Shown here: piece by piece, positions 1-5,858 of the stretch
Layout of the letters: each line of letters starts with the position of its first letter
How positions within the stretch are numbered: position 1 is the stretch's first letter
Source: DATFQE01 sp035264445
GTDB lineage: Bacteria > Actinomycetota > Thermoleophilia > Gaiellales > Gaiellaceae
Reading direction: 5' to 3'
Length of the DNA: 6,383 bases
Assembly: GCA_035264445.1 (NCBI GenBank)
Contig: DATFQE010000257.1
Span: 1-6,383 of the forward strand
Position numbers and translations under genes: made by a program
The notes under the pieces: generated by a model
What the model saw: only the letters and a program-made list of their open reading frames with translations
Database searches by the model: none
What the model was told of the DNA's origin: nothing

Positions 1-914
1 ACGAATGCGGCCGCTGCGAGCGTTCCGGCGATCAGCGCCGCGAAGCTCGACTGTGAGAAGGAGAACAACAGCCCGACCCACACGATCGCGATCACCGCTG
101 CCGCTCCGAGCACGATGCGGCTTCGCGCCTCGCCGACGACGAGCACGACGAGCGCGGCGAGGATCGCGATCACGAGGAAGCGCCCGTAGATCGACGGATC
201 CCAGAAGACCGAGTTCACCCGGTAGAACGGCGCGTACGCGTTGCCGACGATCACCTTCGGATTCCAGAAGACGTCCCGTGTGACCCACTGGAAGACGCCG
301 ATTACGGCGAAGACGACGGCCATGGCCGCGAGCAGGCCGAGCAGGTAGCCGACCGGCGCGCGGCGCCACGGCAGCCGGGAGAGGCACACGGCCAGCAGCC
401 CGAACGGGAGCACGAAGAAGAGCAGCGTGATGCCACCCTGGCGAGGGTCGTCGCTCCAGGCGAGCGACAATCCGGCGAGCGCCACGAACGCTGCGAGCGG
501 CCAGGCCACGATCCCGAGCTCACGAATCCCGCCTTCACCGCGGTACAGGCTCCACGCCAGCGCCACGCCCGCCGCCGCGATCACCGCGTACAGCGGCAGG
601 AGCAGGTTCGCCTCGGTGTCGCCCACGTCCACCGGGATCCGGGCCGGCACGCAGGCGAGCGCCGCGAATGGAAGCGCCCACGGAAATCGGCGCAGGCCAT
701 AGGCGCCGGCGGCGGCGAACGGGACGCCGACGACGAGCCCGGCGACGAGCAGCTTCTCCGAGCCGCTCGGCACGAGGTACGCGGCGAGGAGACCGCCGCC
801 GACCGCCACCGCCGCAAGGCCGGCAAGCCGGGCGTACCGCTGCGGTGCGACGAGAAGCGCCGCCAACCCGGCTGCGCCGAGAGCGGCCCCGAGACGGGCG
901 ACCTCGACGCTCAT
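1..914 (-). CDS. O-antigen ligase/polymerase-like (Wzy_C type) polytopic membrane protein, 3' end cut by window edge
   Basis: The frame is open from an ATG at 914 down to base 1 with no stop, giving 304 residues of a truncated protein. About eleven hydrophobic segments are visible, roughly at residues 5-22, 29-47, 54-72, 77-90, 104-121, 135-152, 161-177, 186-208, 245-262, 268-285 and 289-304. A larger hydrophilic loop (about 211-243) ends in RVNSVFWDPSIYGRF, and the next helices carry LLFSFSQSSFAALIAG. This loop-then-'SxS' layout is typical of the Wzy_C family of O-antigen ligases and polymerases, which transfer or polymerise undecaprenyl-linked glycans at the outer face of the cytoplasmic membrane. 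The catalytic periplasmic loop would lie beyond the left edge, so ligase and polymerase cannot be told apart. The start overlaps the stop of the upstream Ig-like gene in an ATGA, which supports this start and implies translational coupling. The family call is good; the substrate is unknown. Confidence 0.82.
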   Translation of the reverse strand, partial: MSVEVARLGAALGAAGLAALLVAPQRYARLAGLAAVAVGGGLLAAYLVPSGSEKLLVAGLVVGVPFAAAGAYGLRRFPWALPFAALACVPARIPVDVGDTEANLLLPLYAVIAAAGVALAWSLYRGEGGIRELGIVAWPLAAFVALAGLSLAWSDDPRQGGITLLFFVLPFGLLAVCLSRLPWRRAPVGYLLGLLAAMAVVFAVIGVFQWVTRDVFWNPKVIVGNAYAPFYRVNSVFWDPSIYGRFLVIAILAALVVLVVGEARSRIVLGAAAVIAIVWVGLLFSFSQSSFAALIAGTLAAAAF

Positions 915-1840
915 GGCGCGGGCGTCACCACGACGCGCGCGGAGTCGCCGCGGCCACGTGCTCCCACGAACAGGCGATAACGCCCGGGCTTCGCGGGCGC
1001 GCGCAGGACGAGGTAACGCGCCGACGAGCGCCCGCGCCCGCGCGCAAACAGCCAGCTGTAGCTTCTCGCGTCAGTCTGCACCCGAACGCCGAAGCGCGTC
1101 CCGGCGCTGGCCGTGATCATGTCGAGAGCAAGCTCCAGGTAGCGGACGCGTACCGTCCCGGCGGGGACGCGCGTACGGTTGCCCGCGTCGTCGACTGCGA
1201 CGAGCTCGAGCTGGTAGAGCCGGGGTTTCACCGCGCGGCCACGAACCTTCCCGAACCACTGGAGCGCTCCGGCCGGGGCCTGTCCGAACCTGCGAACGCG
1301 TTGCTTGCCGTTCACCAGCAGCCACACCCGGGCCCGCTCGCTCAGCTCGTACGCGACCGAGACGCCGTCCGCGCGGCCGTCTCCGTCGGGCGAGAACACA
1401 CGCCGTGAGACGGAGAAGCGCTTGATCTTCGGCTTGACGGTGTCGACCTTCATCTCGTTCGGGAAGACGATCGTCCGGTGGGCGTCGGCGAGGCGGACGC
1501 GCGGCCGGTAGTCGCCGTCAGGAGCGACCCGGCCGGCGTCGTCGCGTCCGTCCCAGCCGGCGTCGAGCCTCCCCGCCGGAAAGCGGCGGTTCCGAAACAG
1601 CGTGCGGACGACATCCCCGTCCCCGTCCACGACCTCGAGCGTCACGTTGTCGCCCTTGCGGAGCGTGAAGTCGACCTCCGCGTTCGCGCGGTCGCACCCG
1701 CACACGGGCGACAGCGTCTTCTGGATCCGCGGCGACAGCACCGGGCTGCGCTCGAGCTTCAACCCTTGCGTGACCGCGAAGGCAGCCGCCGTCCCGCCGA
1801 GCAGGAAGACGACGACCACCACGGGGAGGAACCGACGCAA
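911..1840 (-). CDS. Membrane-anchored or secreted protein with tandem FlgD/CHU_C-type Ig-like domains
   Basis: This encodes 309 residues. The start is a TTG at 1840, the only available start before an in-frame stop upstream. Residues 1-24 are Arg-Arg followed by a strongly hydrophobic run, acting as a signal peptide or N-terminal anchor; no lipobox is seen. Residues about 45-135 form an Ig-like unit with WDGRDDAGRVAPDGDY, the W-x-G-x-D-x-x-G...G-x-Y signature of FlgD Ig-like domains. Residues about 142-235 form a second unit that opens with FSPDGDGRADGVSVAYEL and closes with LYQLELVAVDDAGNRT, as in CHU_C/FlgD-like repeats. Residues about 236-309 look like a third, diverged beta domain. Such domains are structural or adhesive, so no enzyme activity is implied. 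Its coupling to the Wzy_C-type gene suggests an envelope role near the glycan assembly protein, which is inference. Confidence 0.82.
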   Translation of the reverse strand: MRRFLPVVVVVFLLGGTAAAFAVTQGLKLERSPVLSPRIQKTLSPVCGCDRANAEVDFTLRKGDNVTLEVVDGDGDVVRTLFRNRRFPAGRLDAGWDGRDDAGRVAPDGDYRPRVRLADAHRTIVFPNEMKVDTVKPKIKRFSVSRRVFSPDGDGRADGVSVAYELSERARVWLLVNGKQRVRRFGQAPAGALQWFGKVRGRAVKPRLYQLELVAVDDAGNRTRVPAGTVRVRYLELALDMITASAGTRFGVRVQTDARSYSWLFARGRGRSSARYLVLRAPAKPGRYRLFVGARGRGDSARVVVTPAP

Positions 1841-1849
1841 GGCCCGGCG

Positions 1850-1855
1850 ATTGTA
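1850..1855 (-). promoter_or_regulatory. Candidate -10 box for the leftward Ig-like/Wzy_C operon
   Basis: On the minus strand the hexamer TACAAT ends 9 bases before the TTG start at 1840. It matches the sigma-70 -10 consensus at five of six positions. No recognisable -35 lies 16 to 18 bases upstream, and no Shine-Dalgarno lies at a useful distance from the TTG. Transcription would therefore begin within a few bases of the start codon, giving a leaderless or near-leaderless mRNA. Confidence 0.4.
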
Positions 1856-1866
1856 GGAGGACCTCC
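1856..1866. repeat. Short inverted repeat GGAGG-A-CCTCC in the divergent promoter region
   Basis: GGAGG and CCTCC form a perfect 5-base inverted repeat around a single A, in the 50-base spacer between the divergent genes. It adjoins the leftward -10 box and lies upstream of the rightward one. It could be an operator. It also places a GGAGG core on each strand, but 22 to 30 bases from the start codons, too far for normal ribosome binding. Chance is possible in DNA this GC-rich. Confidence 0.25.
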
Positions 1867-1877
1867 CCGTTCGGCTC

Positions 1878-1883
1878 TAGTCT
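1878..1883 (+). promoter_or_regulatory. Candidate leaderless-type -10 box for the deacetylase gene
   Basis: TAGTCT fits the TANNNT pattern of actinobacterial -10 elements and ends 7 bases before the ATG at 1891. This is the spacing expected when transcription starts at or next to the initiation codon. No purine-rich ribosome binding site lies in the preceding 15 bases, which agrees with a leaderless message. There is no clear -35 element. Confidence 0.4.
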
Positions 1884-1890
1884 GCCTTCG

Positions 1891-2763
1891 ATGCTCCTCC
1901 TCAGCATCGACTTCGAGGACTGGCACCAGCTGGTGCACCGGCGGCTCGGCCGCCCCGACTGGGACCGGCGCGGCCCGGCCCTGGAGCGCCAGACCGACGT
2001 CGTGCTCACGCTCCTCGACGAGCTTGGGGTGAAGGCGACCTTCTTCGTGCTCGGGATGACGGCGCATCGGTACCCCGACGTCGTCCGCGCGATCGCCGCG
2101 CGCGGCCACGAGATCGCGTCGCACGGCCACGCGCACGAGCGCGTCCACTCCCAGACCACGGACTCGTTCCGCGCCGACCTCGAACGCGGGCTCGAGGCGG
2201 TCGAGACGGCGGCCGGCGTTCGCCCGGTCGGCTACCGCGCGCCGGCGTTCTCGATCACGCGCGACACGCCGTGGGCCTACGACGTGCTCGGGGAGCTCGG
2301 CTTCGAATACGACTCGAGCCAGTACGACTCGCCTCGGGTGCCGAACCGGATCTCCCCGATCCCGCGGGCGCCCTACCGGCTCCGGGCGGAGTCCGGCGCC
2401 GAGCTCTGGGAGCTGCCGGTAGCGGCCGCGCGCGTGCCGGTAGGCGGAGGGGCGTACTGGCGGGTCCTTCCCGCCCCCGTGATCGCGCGCGTGCTTCGGG
2501 GCCTGATCGCGGAGGGAGCCGTCCCGGCGCTGTACTTCCACCCCTACGAGTTCGACACCGAGCCGTTGCGGGCAGACGGCGGCGGCGCAGCCGGTACGCT
2601 TCTCGGCCTCCGCAGAAACGTCGCCCGCGGCATCGTCGCGGCCCGACTGCGTAAGATCGCCGCCGACTTCCCCCTCCTCCCGTATGGCACAGCAGTCCGA
2701 GACCTCGCAAAGCGCCCCGGAGCGCGTCCAAAAACACTTTCAGGAGCAGGCCTCCTCGTTTGA
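1891..2763 (+). CDS. Polysaccharide deacetylase, NodB fold, DUF3473-like
   Basis: This is a 290-residue metal-dependent carbohydrate deacetylase of the NodB (CE4) superfamily. The first motif is LSIDFEDW (residues 4-11), the D-x-E-D-W form seen in DUF3473-type deacetylases of exopolysaccharide loci rather than the classical TFDDG. The metal-binding histidines are in SHGHAH (H78 and H82). RAPAFSI (116-122) is motif three, and YFHPYEFD (215-222) carries the late conserved histidine. LDELGVKATFFVLG (42-55) is the usual strand after the first helix. No signal peptide is visible, so the protein is probably cytoplasmic or acts at the inner membrane face. The expected reaction is removal of N-acetyl groups from a glycan or lipid-linked sugar. 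The last 25 or so residues overlap the methyltransferase start and look like an unconserved tail. Family and length fit well; the substrate is unknown. Confidence 0.88.
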   Translation: MLLLSIDFEDWHQLVHRRLGRPDWDRRGPALERQTDVVLTLLDELGVKATFFVLGMTAHRYPDVVRAIAARGHEIASHGHAHERVHSQTTDSFRADLERGLEAVETAAGVRPVGYRAPAFSITRDTPWAYDVLGELGFEYDSSQYDSPRVPNRISPIPRAPYRLRAESGAELWELPVAAARVPVGGGAYWRVLPAPVIARVLRGLIAEGAVPALYFHPYEFDTEPLRADGGGAAGTLLGLRRNVARGIVAARLRKIAADFPLLPYGTAVRDLAKRPGARPKTLSGAGLLV

Positions 2764-3361
2764 CGAGCTCTACGGGACCGACGAGACCAACGAGGAGGCG
2801 CCGCTTCAGCGCACGCTCAGGCCGGGGCTGTTCCGCCGGCGCGAGCTGGCGGTATCGGTCGTCCGGTCTTACGAGAGCCCGAGCATCCTCGACGTCGGCT
2901 GCGGGTCCGGCCGGATCGGCGAGTTCCTGCTCGAGGCGGGAGCCGGCTCGTACGTCGGCAACGACTTCTCGCGGCCGATGCTCGACCTCGCCGAGAAGCG
3001 GCTCGAGCGCTACGGCGAGAAGGTCCGCTTCGTCGAAGGCGACTTCCTCGACGTCGATATCGACGGCCGCTACGACGTCGTCGTCGCGCTCGGCCTCTTC
3101 GACTACCTCCCCGATCCCGAGCGCTTCGCGCGGCGTATGTTCCAGCTGACCGCGGACGGCGGCACCGTCGTGGGCAGCTTCCCCAAATGGACGTGGGTGA
3201 AGGGGCCGGTCCGGAAGATCCGGTACGAGTGGATCAACAACTGCCCGATCTTCAACTACACCGAGCGCGAGCTCCAGCTGATGTTCGGGGCGTGCGGCTT
3301 CCGCGAAGTCGACGTCCAGAAGCCGGGACGTGGGGGCTTCCTGCTCAGAGCCGTTCGTTAA
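2684..3361 (+). CDS. Class I SAM-dependent methyltransferase
   Basis: This encodes 225 residues. Motif I is SILDVGCGSGRIGEF (67-81), the glycine-rich SAM-binding loop. D94 in VGNDFS is the acidic residue expected to hold the ribose. VEGDFLDV (117-124) is the adenine-contacting segment, and DVVVALGLFDYLPDP (131-145) is motif IV. The N-terminal VQKHFQEQASSFDELY is typical of small-molecule methyltransferases of the Methyltransf_11/25 type, which supports the ATG at 2684; no other start in frame is close. That start lies inside the deacetylase gene and gives an 80-base overlap. There is no Shine-Dalgarno. A TAAGAT at 2652-2657 could serve as an internal -10, but the overlap suggests co-transcription and coupling. 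The substrate cannot be read from sequence; context favours a sugar or glycan-lipid intermediate. Confidence 0.87.
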   Translation: MAQQSETSQSAPERVQKHFQEQASSFDELYGTDETNEEAPLQRTLRPGLFRRRELAVSVVRSYESPSILDVGCGSGRIGEFLLEAGAGSYVGNDFSRPMLDLAEKRLERYGEKVRFVEGDFLDVDIDGRYDVVVALGLFDYLPDPERFARRMFQLTADGGTVVGSFPKWTWVKGPVRKIRYEWINNCPIFNYTERELQLMFGACGFREVDVQKPGRGGFLLRAVR

Positions 3362-3386
3362 CGACTTCCCGGACGTCTGGTACAAA
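3358..3386 (+). promoter_or_regulatory. Candidate sigma-70-like promoter for the secreted protein gene
   Basis: TTAACG (3358-3363) and TACAAA (3381-3386) match the -35 and -10 consensus at four of six positions each and are separated by the optimal 17 bases. The -35 overlaps the methyltransferase stop codon. The -10 ends 9 bases before the GTG start at 3396, again implying an almost leaderless transcript. The gene may therefore have its own promoter even though it sits only 34 bases after the methyltransferase. Confidence 0.45.
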
Positions 3387-3395
3387 GTCGCCGTA

Positions 3396-5138
3396 GTGCG
3401 GCGCTTCCTCGTGGTAGTTGCATTGCTGGTCGCGGCCTTCGCCGTGGCCTCCCCCGCGCGCGCCGCCGACCCGTGCGGGATCCCGACGAGCGGGACGCAG
3501 TGGGTCGACTTCGCGGACGGCTCGGTGCCGTTCTGGGACCGGTTTGCGCGGCCCGGGGTGATCGCGGCCGCCTCGAACCTGCTCTTCCCGCCGCAGCTCC
3601 GGGCGGGCGGGGCGCGCACCGTCTACTTCGACCTCTACATGAACAACCGCGTAGGCAGCCCTTCGCGTCGGAAGGACCCTGCGAAGATCGAAGACGAGGC
3701 GAACCGCATCTTCTACCGTGCGGTCGCCTCGACCGGCTGCTCGGCTCCGTGGATGGCCCTGAACGAGCTGTTCGGCGCGAACACGACGACGCCGTGGACG
3801 CCGGTCAACGCGCAGTACCGCGCCAACGTCGTGACCTTCGTGCGCACGCTCGCGGCACGCGGAGCGAAGCCGTACGTCCTCGTTCCCACCGAGCCGTACG
3901 CGGCCGGCGAGGCACTGGAGTGGTGGCGCCAGGTCGCCGCGTATGCCTACGTGATCCCGGAGATCTATTTCGCGGCGCCGCAGATCCACAAGCTCGGCGT
4001 CATCCTCGGCAGCCGGCGGATGCGGATGGCGTTCCGGCAGCGCATCCGCGACTACGTCGAGATGGGCATACCGCCCTCGCGCATCGGGATCTTTCTCGGG
4101 TTCCAGGTCGGACGGGGAACGGGCGGCCGCGAGAACCTCGAGCGAATCCGCTGGTTCGACCACACCAAGCTGCAGGTCCTCGCCGCGCGCCAGGTCGCCT
4201 CGGAGCTGAACATCAACTCGATCTGGTCCTGGGGCTGGGGCCACTGGGGGACGAAGAAGCCGGATCCCGACAAGGAGATCGCCGCGTGCGTCTACCTCTG
4301 GACCCGCAATCCCGCGCTCTGCAACGGGCCCGGGATGGCAGGCCCGCGGTTCGACACCGACCTGACGACGGGCCAGATCACGTCCCTGCGGCGCGGGGTC
4401 GTCTGCAAGATCGGAGACGTCGAGCTCGGCGGCCGCGCGATCGCCGCGCTCACGCGTGTGACGAGCGACCGGCAGGCTGCGTTCACGGCGGTGTCCGAGC
4501 GGGCCGCCGGCAGCCTCAGGGTCCCGGTCTCGAGCGCGGACATCGTCGCTGCCGAGCGAGCCATCGTGGCGACCCGCTTCCGGGGCAGCGGCGCCGCCTA
4601 CAGGGCCGCGCTCGCCCGCGCAGGCGCGAACGTGAGCGTCGCGCGCGGCGTCATCGCGGACGAGCTGCGCGAGGCGGCGCTCGAGCCGCACCTCTCGGCC
4701 CGGCGCCCGACGGGCAGGGAGGTCGGCGAGTACTACGAGACGTTCGGCGGCGCGCAGGCGCGCGCGGTCGAGGTCAAGCCCGCCCCGTCCTGGCTCGGCG
4801 GCCAGACCCGCGGGGTCGCGCTGGCGACCGTGGCGCCGGCGCGGGTGTTCTCGCTCCGCGTCGGCGGGAAGCCGACGAAGCTCCGGACGCGCGAAGGCGT
4901 GTTCAAGGTGCGTGCGCTCGGGGCGGTACAGCCCCTCGCCACGTTCCCGTTCGGCCGAGCCCGGGCGGGCATCTACGCGGCGCTGATGCGTTCCGCGCGG
5001 TCGGAGGCGTACGAGCGGTGGCTGCTCAGGCAGCAGCAGTCGGCGCTCGACGCCGCGATCTGCCGGCGGGACGAGCTCCCGGTCGTCGGCACCGTCGACC
5101 TGACCAACCAGCTTCCGTTCCTCGAGCTGGCCTCCTAG
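3396..5138 (+). CDS. Secreted protein of unknown function: glycoside-hydrolase-like N-terminal part, SurA/PrsA-like C-terminal part
   Basis: This encodes 580 residues from a GTG start at 3396. The frame is open further upstream, but this start gives a clean signal peptide: MRR, a hydrophobic run at 5-18, and an A-x-A cleavage site in PARA-ADPC near residue 24. Residues about 30-310 alternate hydrophobic strands with helices, such as KPYVLVPTEPY (158-168), YVIPEIYFAAPQ (185-196), IGIFLGFQVGRG (230-241) and NSIWSWGWGHWG (274-285). This resembles a TIM-barrel glycoside hydrolase, though no family signature is secure. From about 334 the sequence changes: VVCKIGDVELGG, then helices and REVGEYYETFGG (441-452), then a C-terminal YERWLLRQQQSALDAAICRRD (539-559). 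These recall the N-terminal and terminal helices of SurA/PrsA chaperones, but no parvulin domain is evident. Six cysteines (27, 115, 298, 309, 337, 556) could form disulfides. Secretion is well supported; the function is unknown. Confidence 0.8.
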   Translation: MRRFLVVVALLVAAFAVASPARAADPCGIPTSGTQWVDFADGSVPFWDRFARPGVIAAASNLLFPPQLRAGGARTVYFDLYMNNRVGSPSRRKDPAKIEDEANRIFYRAVASTGCSAPWMALNELFGANTTTPWTPVNAQYRANVVTFVRTLAARGAKPYVLVPTEPYAAGEALEWWRQVAAYAYVIPEIYFAAPQIHKLGVILGSRRMRMAFRQRIRDYVEMGIPPSRIGIFLGFQVGRGTGGRENLERIRWFDHTKLQVLAARQVASELNINSIWSWGWGHWGTKKPDPDKEIAACVYLWTRNPALCNGPGMAGPRFDTDLTTGQITSLRRGVVCKIGDVELGGRAIAALTRVTSDRQAAFTAVSERAAGSLRVPVSSADIVAAERAIVATRFRGSGAAYRAALARAGANVSVARGVIADELREAALEPHLSARRPTGREVGEYYETFGGAQARAVEVKPAPSWLGGQTRGVALATVAPARVFSLRVGGKPTKLRTREGVFKVRALGAVQPLATFPFGRARAGIYAALMRSARSEAYERWLLRQQQSALDAAICRRDELPVVGTVDLTNQLPFLELAS

Positions 5139-5158
5139 CCCCGGCCCGCCTCGTGCGC

Positions 5159-5164
5159 TAACGT
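5159..5164 (+). promoter_or_regulatory. Candidate -10 box for the Hcp-like gene
   Basis: TAACGT fits TANNNT and ends 9 bases before the GTG at 5174. It lies in the 35-base gap after the preceding stop codon. No Shine-Dalgarno precedes the GTG and no -35 is clear. The placement matches that seen before the other starts in this window. Confidence 0.33.
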
Positions 5165-5173
5165 CGCGGCACG

Positions 5174-5788
5174 GTGAAGACGTACGCCGACCGGAAGCGG
5201 CGCCCGAGACGGAGCGAGCCCCCGGCTTCGCGCACCGACACTCCGCGCGGATTCGCCGACCTCCACCGTGCCGTGGGCAACCGCGCCGTCGGGCAGATCC
5301 TCGGCGCACCCGGCGGCACGCAGGTGCTCCAGCGCTGGTTCGGCGGCTGGCGGCTTCCCGGCCCAGCCGCTCCGGAGGCGAAGCGCGCCGCCACGTGCAC
5401 ACTCGAGGGCGGGGGATTCGAGAAGGGAACGACATTTCCGATCGAGGCGTTCCACTGGGGCGTCCAGACCGGTGGCCGGACGTCGGCGAAGGACTTCTCG
5501 GTCGTCAGGCATACGGATGACCTCTCGGCCAAGCTCTTCAAGGCGGCGGCCGAGGGCACGAGCATCGGCAAGGTGACGATCGTGATGACCAAGGGGTCGA
5601 CGACGGCCAGGTACGTGTTTCACGACGTCTCCGTCGTGGCTGTAAGACCCGGCGGGGGTGGCGGTGGAGAGGCGCCGCTGGAGGAGGTCCTGTTCAACTT
5701 CGGGGGCGTAAGTTACGGCCCGGAAGCCGAGGAATCAGCGGGCGGCACGTCCGTACGCGACTGGTCGCTCGCCGGCCCGCGCGGCTAG
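5174..5788 (+). CDS. Hcp-like tube protein domain behind an eCIS-associated 'GNRAV' N-terminal segment
   Basis: This encodes 204 residues from a GTG at 5174. Residues 1-26 are basic and low in complexity. Residues 27-55 carry ADLHRAVGNRAVGQILG followed by VLQRW. This is the L-(Q/H)-x-x-x-GN-x-A-V ... V-x-R arrangement found at the N-terminus of many actinobacterial and cyanobacterial proteins linked to DUF4157 peptidases and eCIS. Residues about 74-182 match the Hcp (T6SS tube, PF05638-like) pattern: FPIEAFHWGVQTGG, KDFSVVRHTDDLSAKLFKAA (the 'D-x-x-S-x-x-L' element), GKVTIVMTK, ARYVFHDVSVVAV, then EEVLFNFGGVSYGPE. A poly-glycine run (160-165) fills a loop. Canonical Hcp is about 160-170 residues and lacks the leader. 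No signal peptide is present. No sheath, baseplate or ATPase genes are in view. It could be a tube component, a loaded cargo, or a stand-alone Hcp-fold protein. Confidence 0.75.
   Translation: MKTYADRKRRPRRSEPPASRTDTPRGFADLHRAVGNRAVGQILGAPGGTQVLQRWFGGWRLPGPAAPEAKRAATCTLEGGGFEKGTTFPIEAFHWGVQTGGRTSAKDFSVVRHTDDLSAKLFKAAAEGTSIGKVTIVMTKGSTTARYVFHDVSVVAVRPGGGGGGEAPLEEVLFNFGGVSYGPEAEESAGGTSVRDWSLAGPRG
5252..5335 (+). other. eCIS-associated leader motif within the Hcp-like gene
   Basis: This stretch encodes residues 27-54, running from the FADLHRAVGNRAVGQIL core to VLQR. The motif is seen directly in the translation. Its link with contractile-injection-system proteins and DUF4157-containing proteins is established knowledge; its role as a targeting or loading signal here is inference. 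Confidence 0.6.
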
Positions 5789-5830
5789 TCCGCGACCGGC
5801 ACTGAGCCCGAGCAGCGCGAGCCGAGGAAC

Positions 5831-5855
5831 GGCAGGCCTCTGAGCGAGAGCTGCC
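5831..5855. terminator. Hairpin between convergent genes, possible bidirectional terminator
   Basis: GGCAG (5831-5835) pairs with CTGCC (5851-5855) and CTCT (5838-5841) pairs with AGAG (5847-5850). Two bases bulge on the left side and the loop has five bases. It sits in the 70-base spacer between the Hcp-like gene and sat, where both transcripts must end. There is no T-tract on either strand, so intrinsic termination would be of the U-tract-less kind at best. Confidence 0.33.
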
Positions 5856-5858
5856 AGG

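Noticed and set aside
668..1408. Plus-strand open frame of 246 codons over the Wzy_C and Ig-like genes
   Set aside because: It is antisense to the coupled minus-strand genes, Arg-rich and lacks any domain pattern.
1759..2541. Minus-strand open frame of 260 codons across the divergent promoter
   Set aside because: It spans the deacetylase NodB motifs in antisense and runs through the divergent spacer; its composition is that of a shadow frame.
3330..3395. Upstream in-frame start at 3330 for the secreted protein
   Set aside because: It would add 22 residues before an evident signal peptide and overlap the methyltransferase gene. The GTG at 3396 puts the Arg-Arg and hydrophobic run right at the N-terminus.
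2255..3619. Open frame of 454 codons on the minus strand opposite the deacetylase and methyltransferase
   Set aside because: It lies antisense to two genes with intact catalytic motifs, and its translation is low-complexity (Arg/Pro/Glu runs) without recognisable domains.
3473..5161. Second plus-strand open frame of 562 codons overlapping the secreted protein gene
   Set aside because: It is an alternate-frame shadow rich in Arg/Gly/Pro. The frame starting at 3396 has the signal peptide and hydrophobic periodicity.
3345..5435. Open frame of 696 codons on the minus strand opposite the secreted protein gene
   Set aside because: The plus-strand gene has a clear signal peptide and protein-like composition. 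The antisense product is Arg/Ala/Gly/Pro-rich with no domain pattern, which is typical of a GC-rich shadow frame, and it also runs under the Hcp-like gene.
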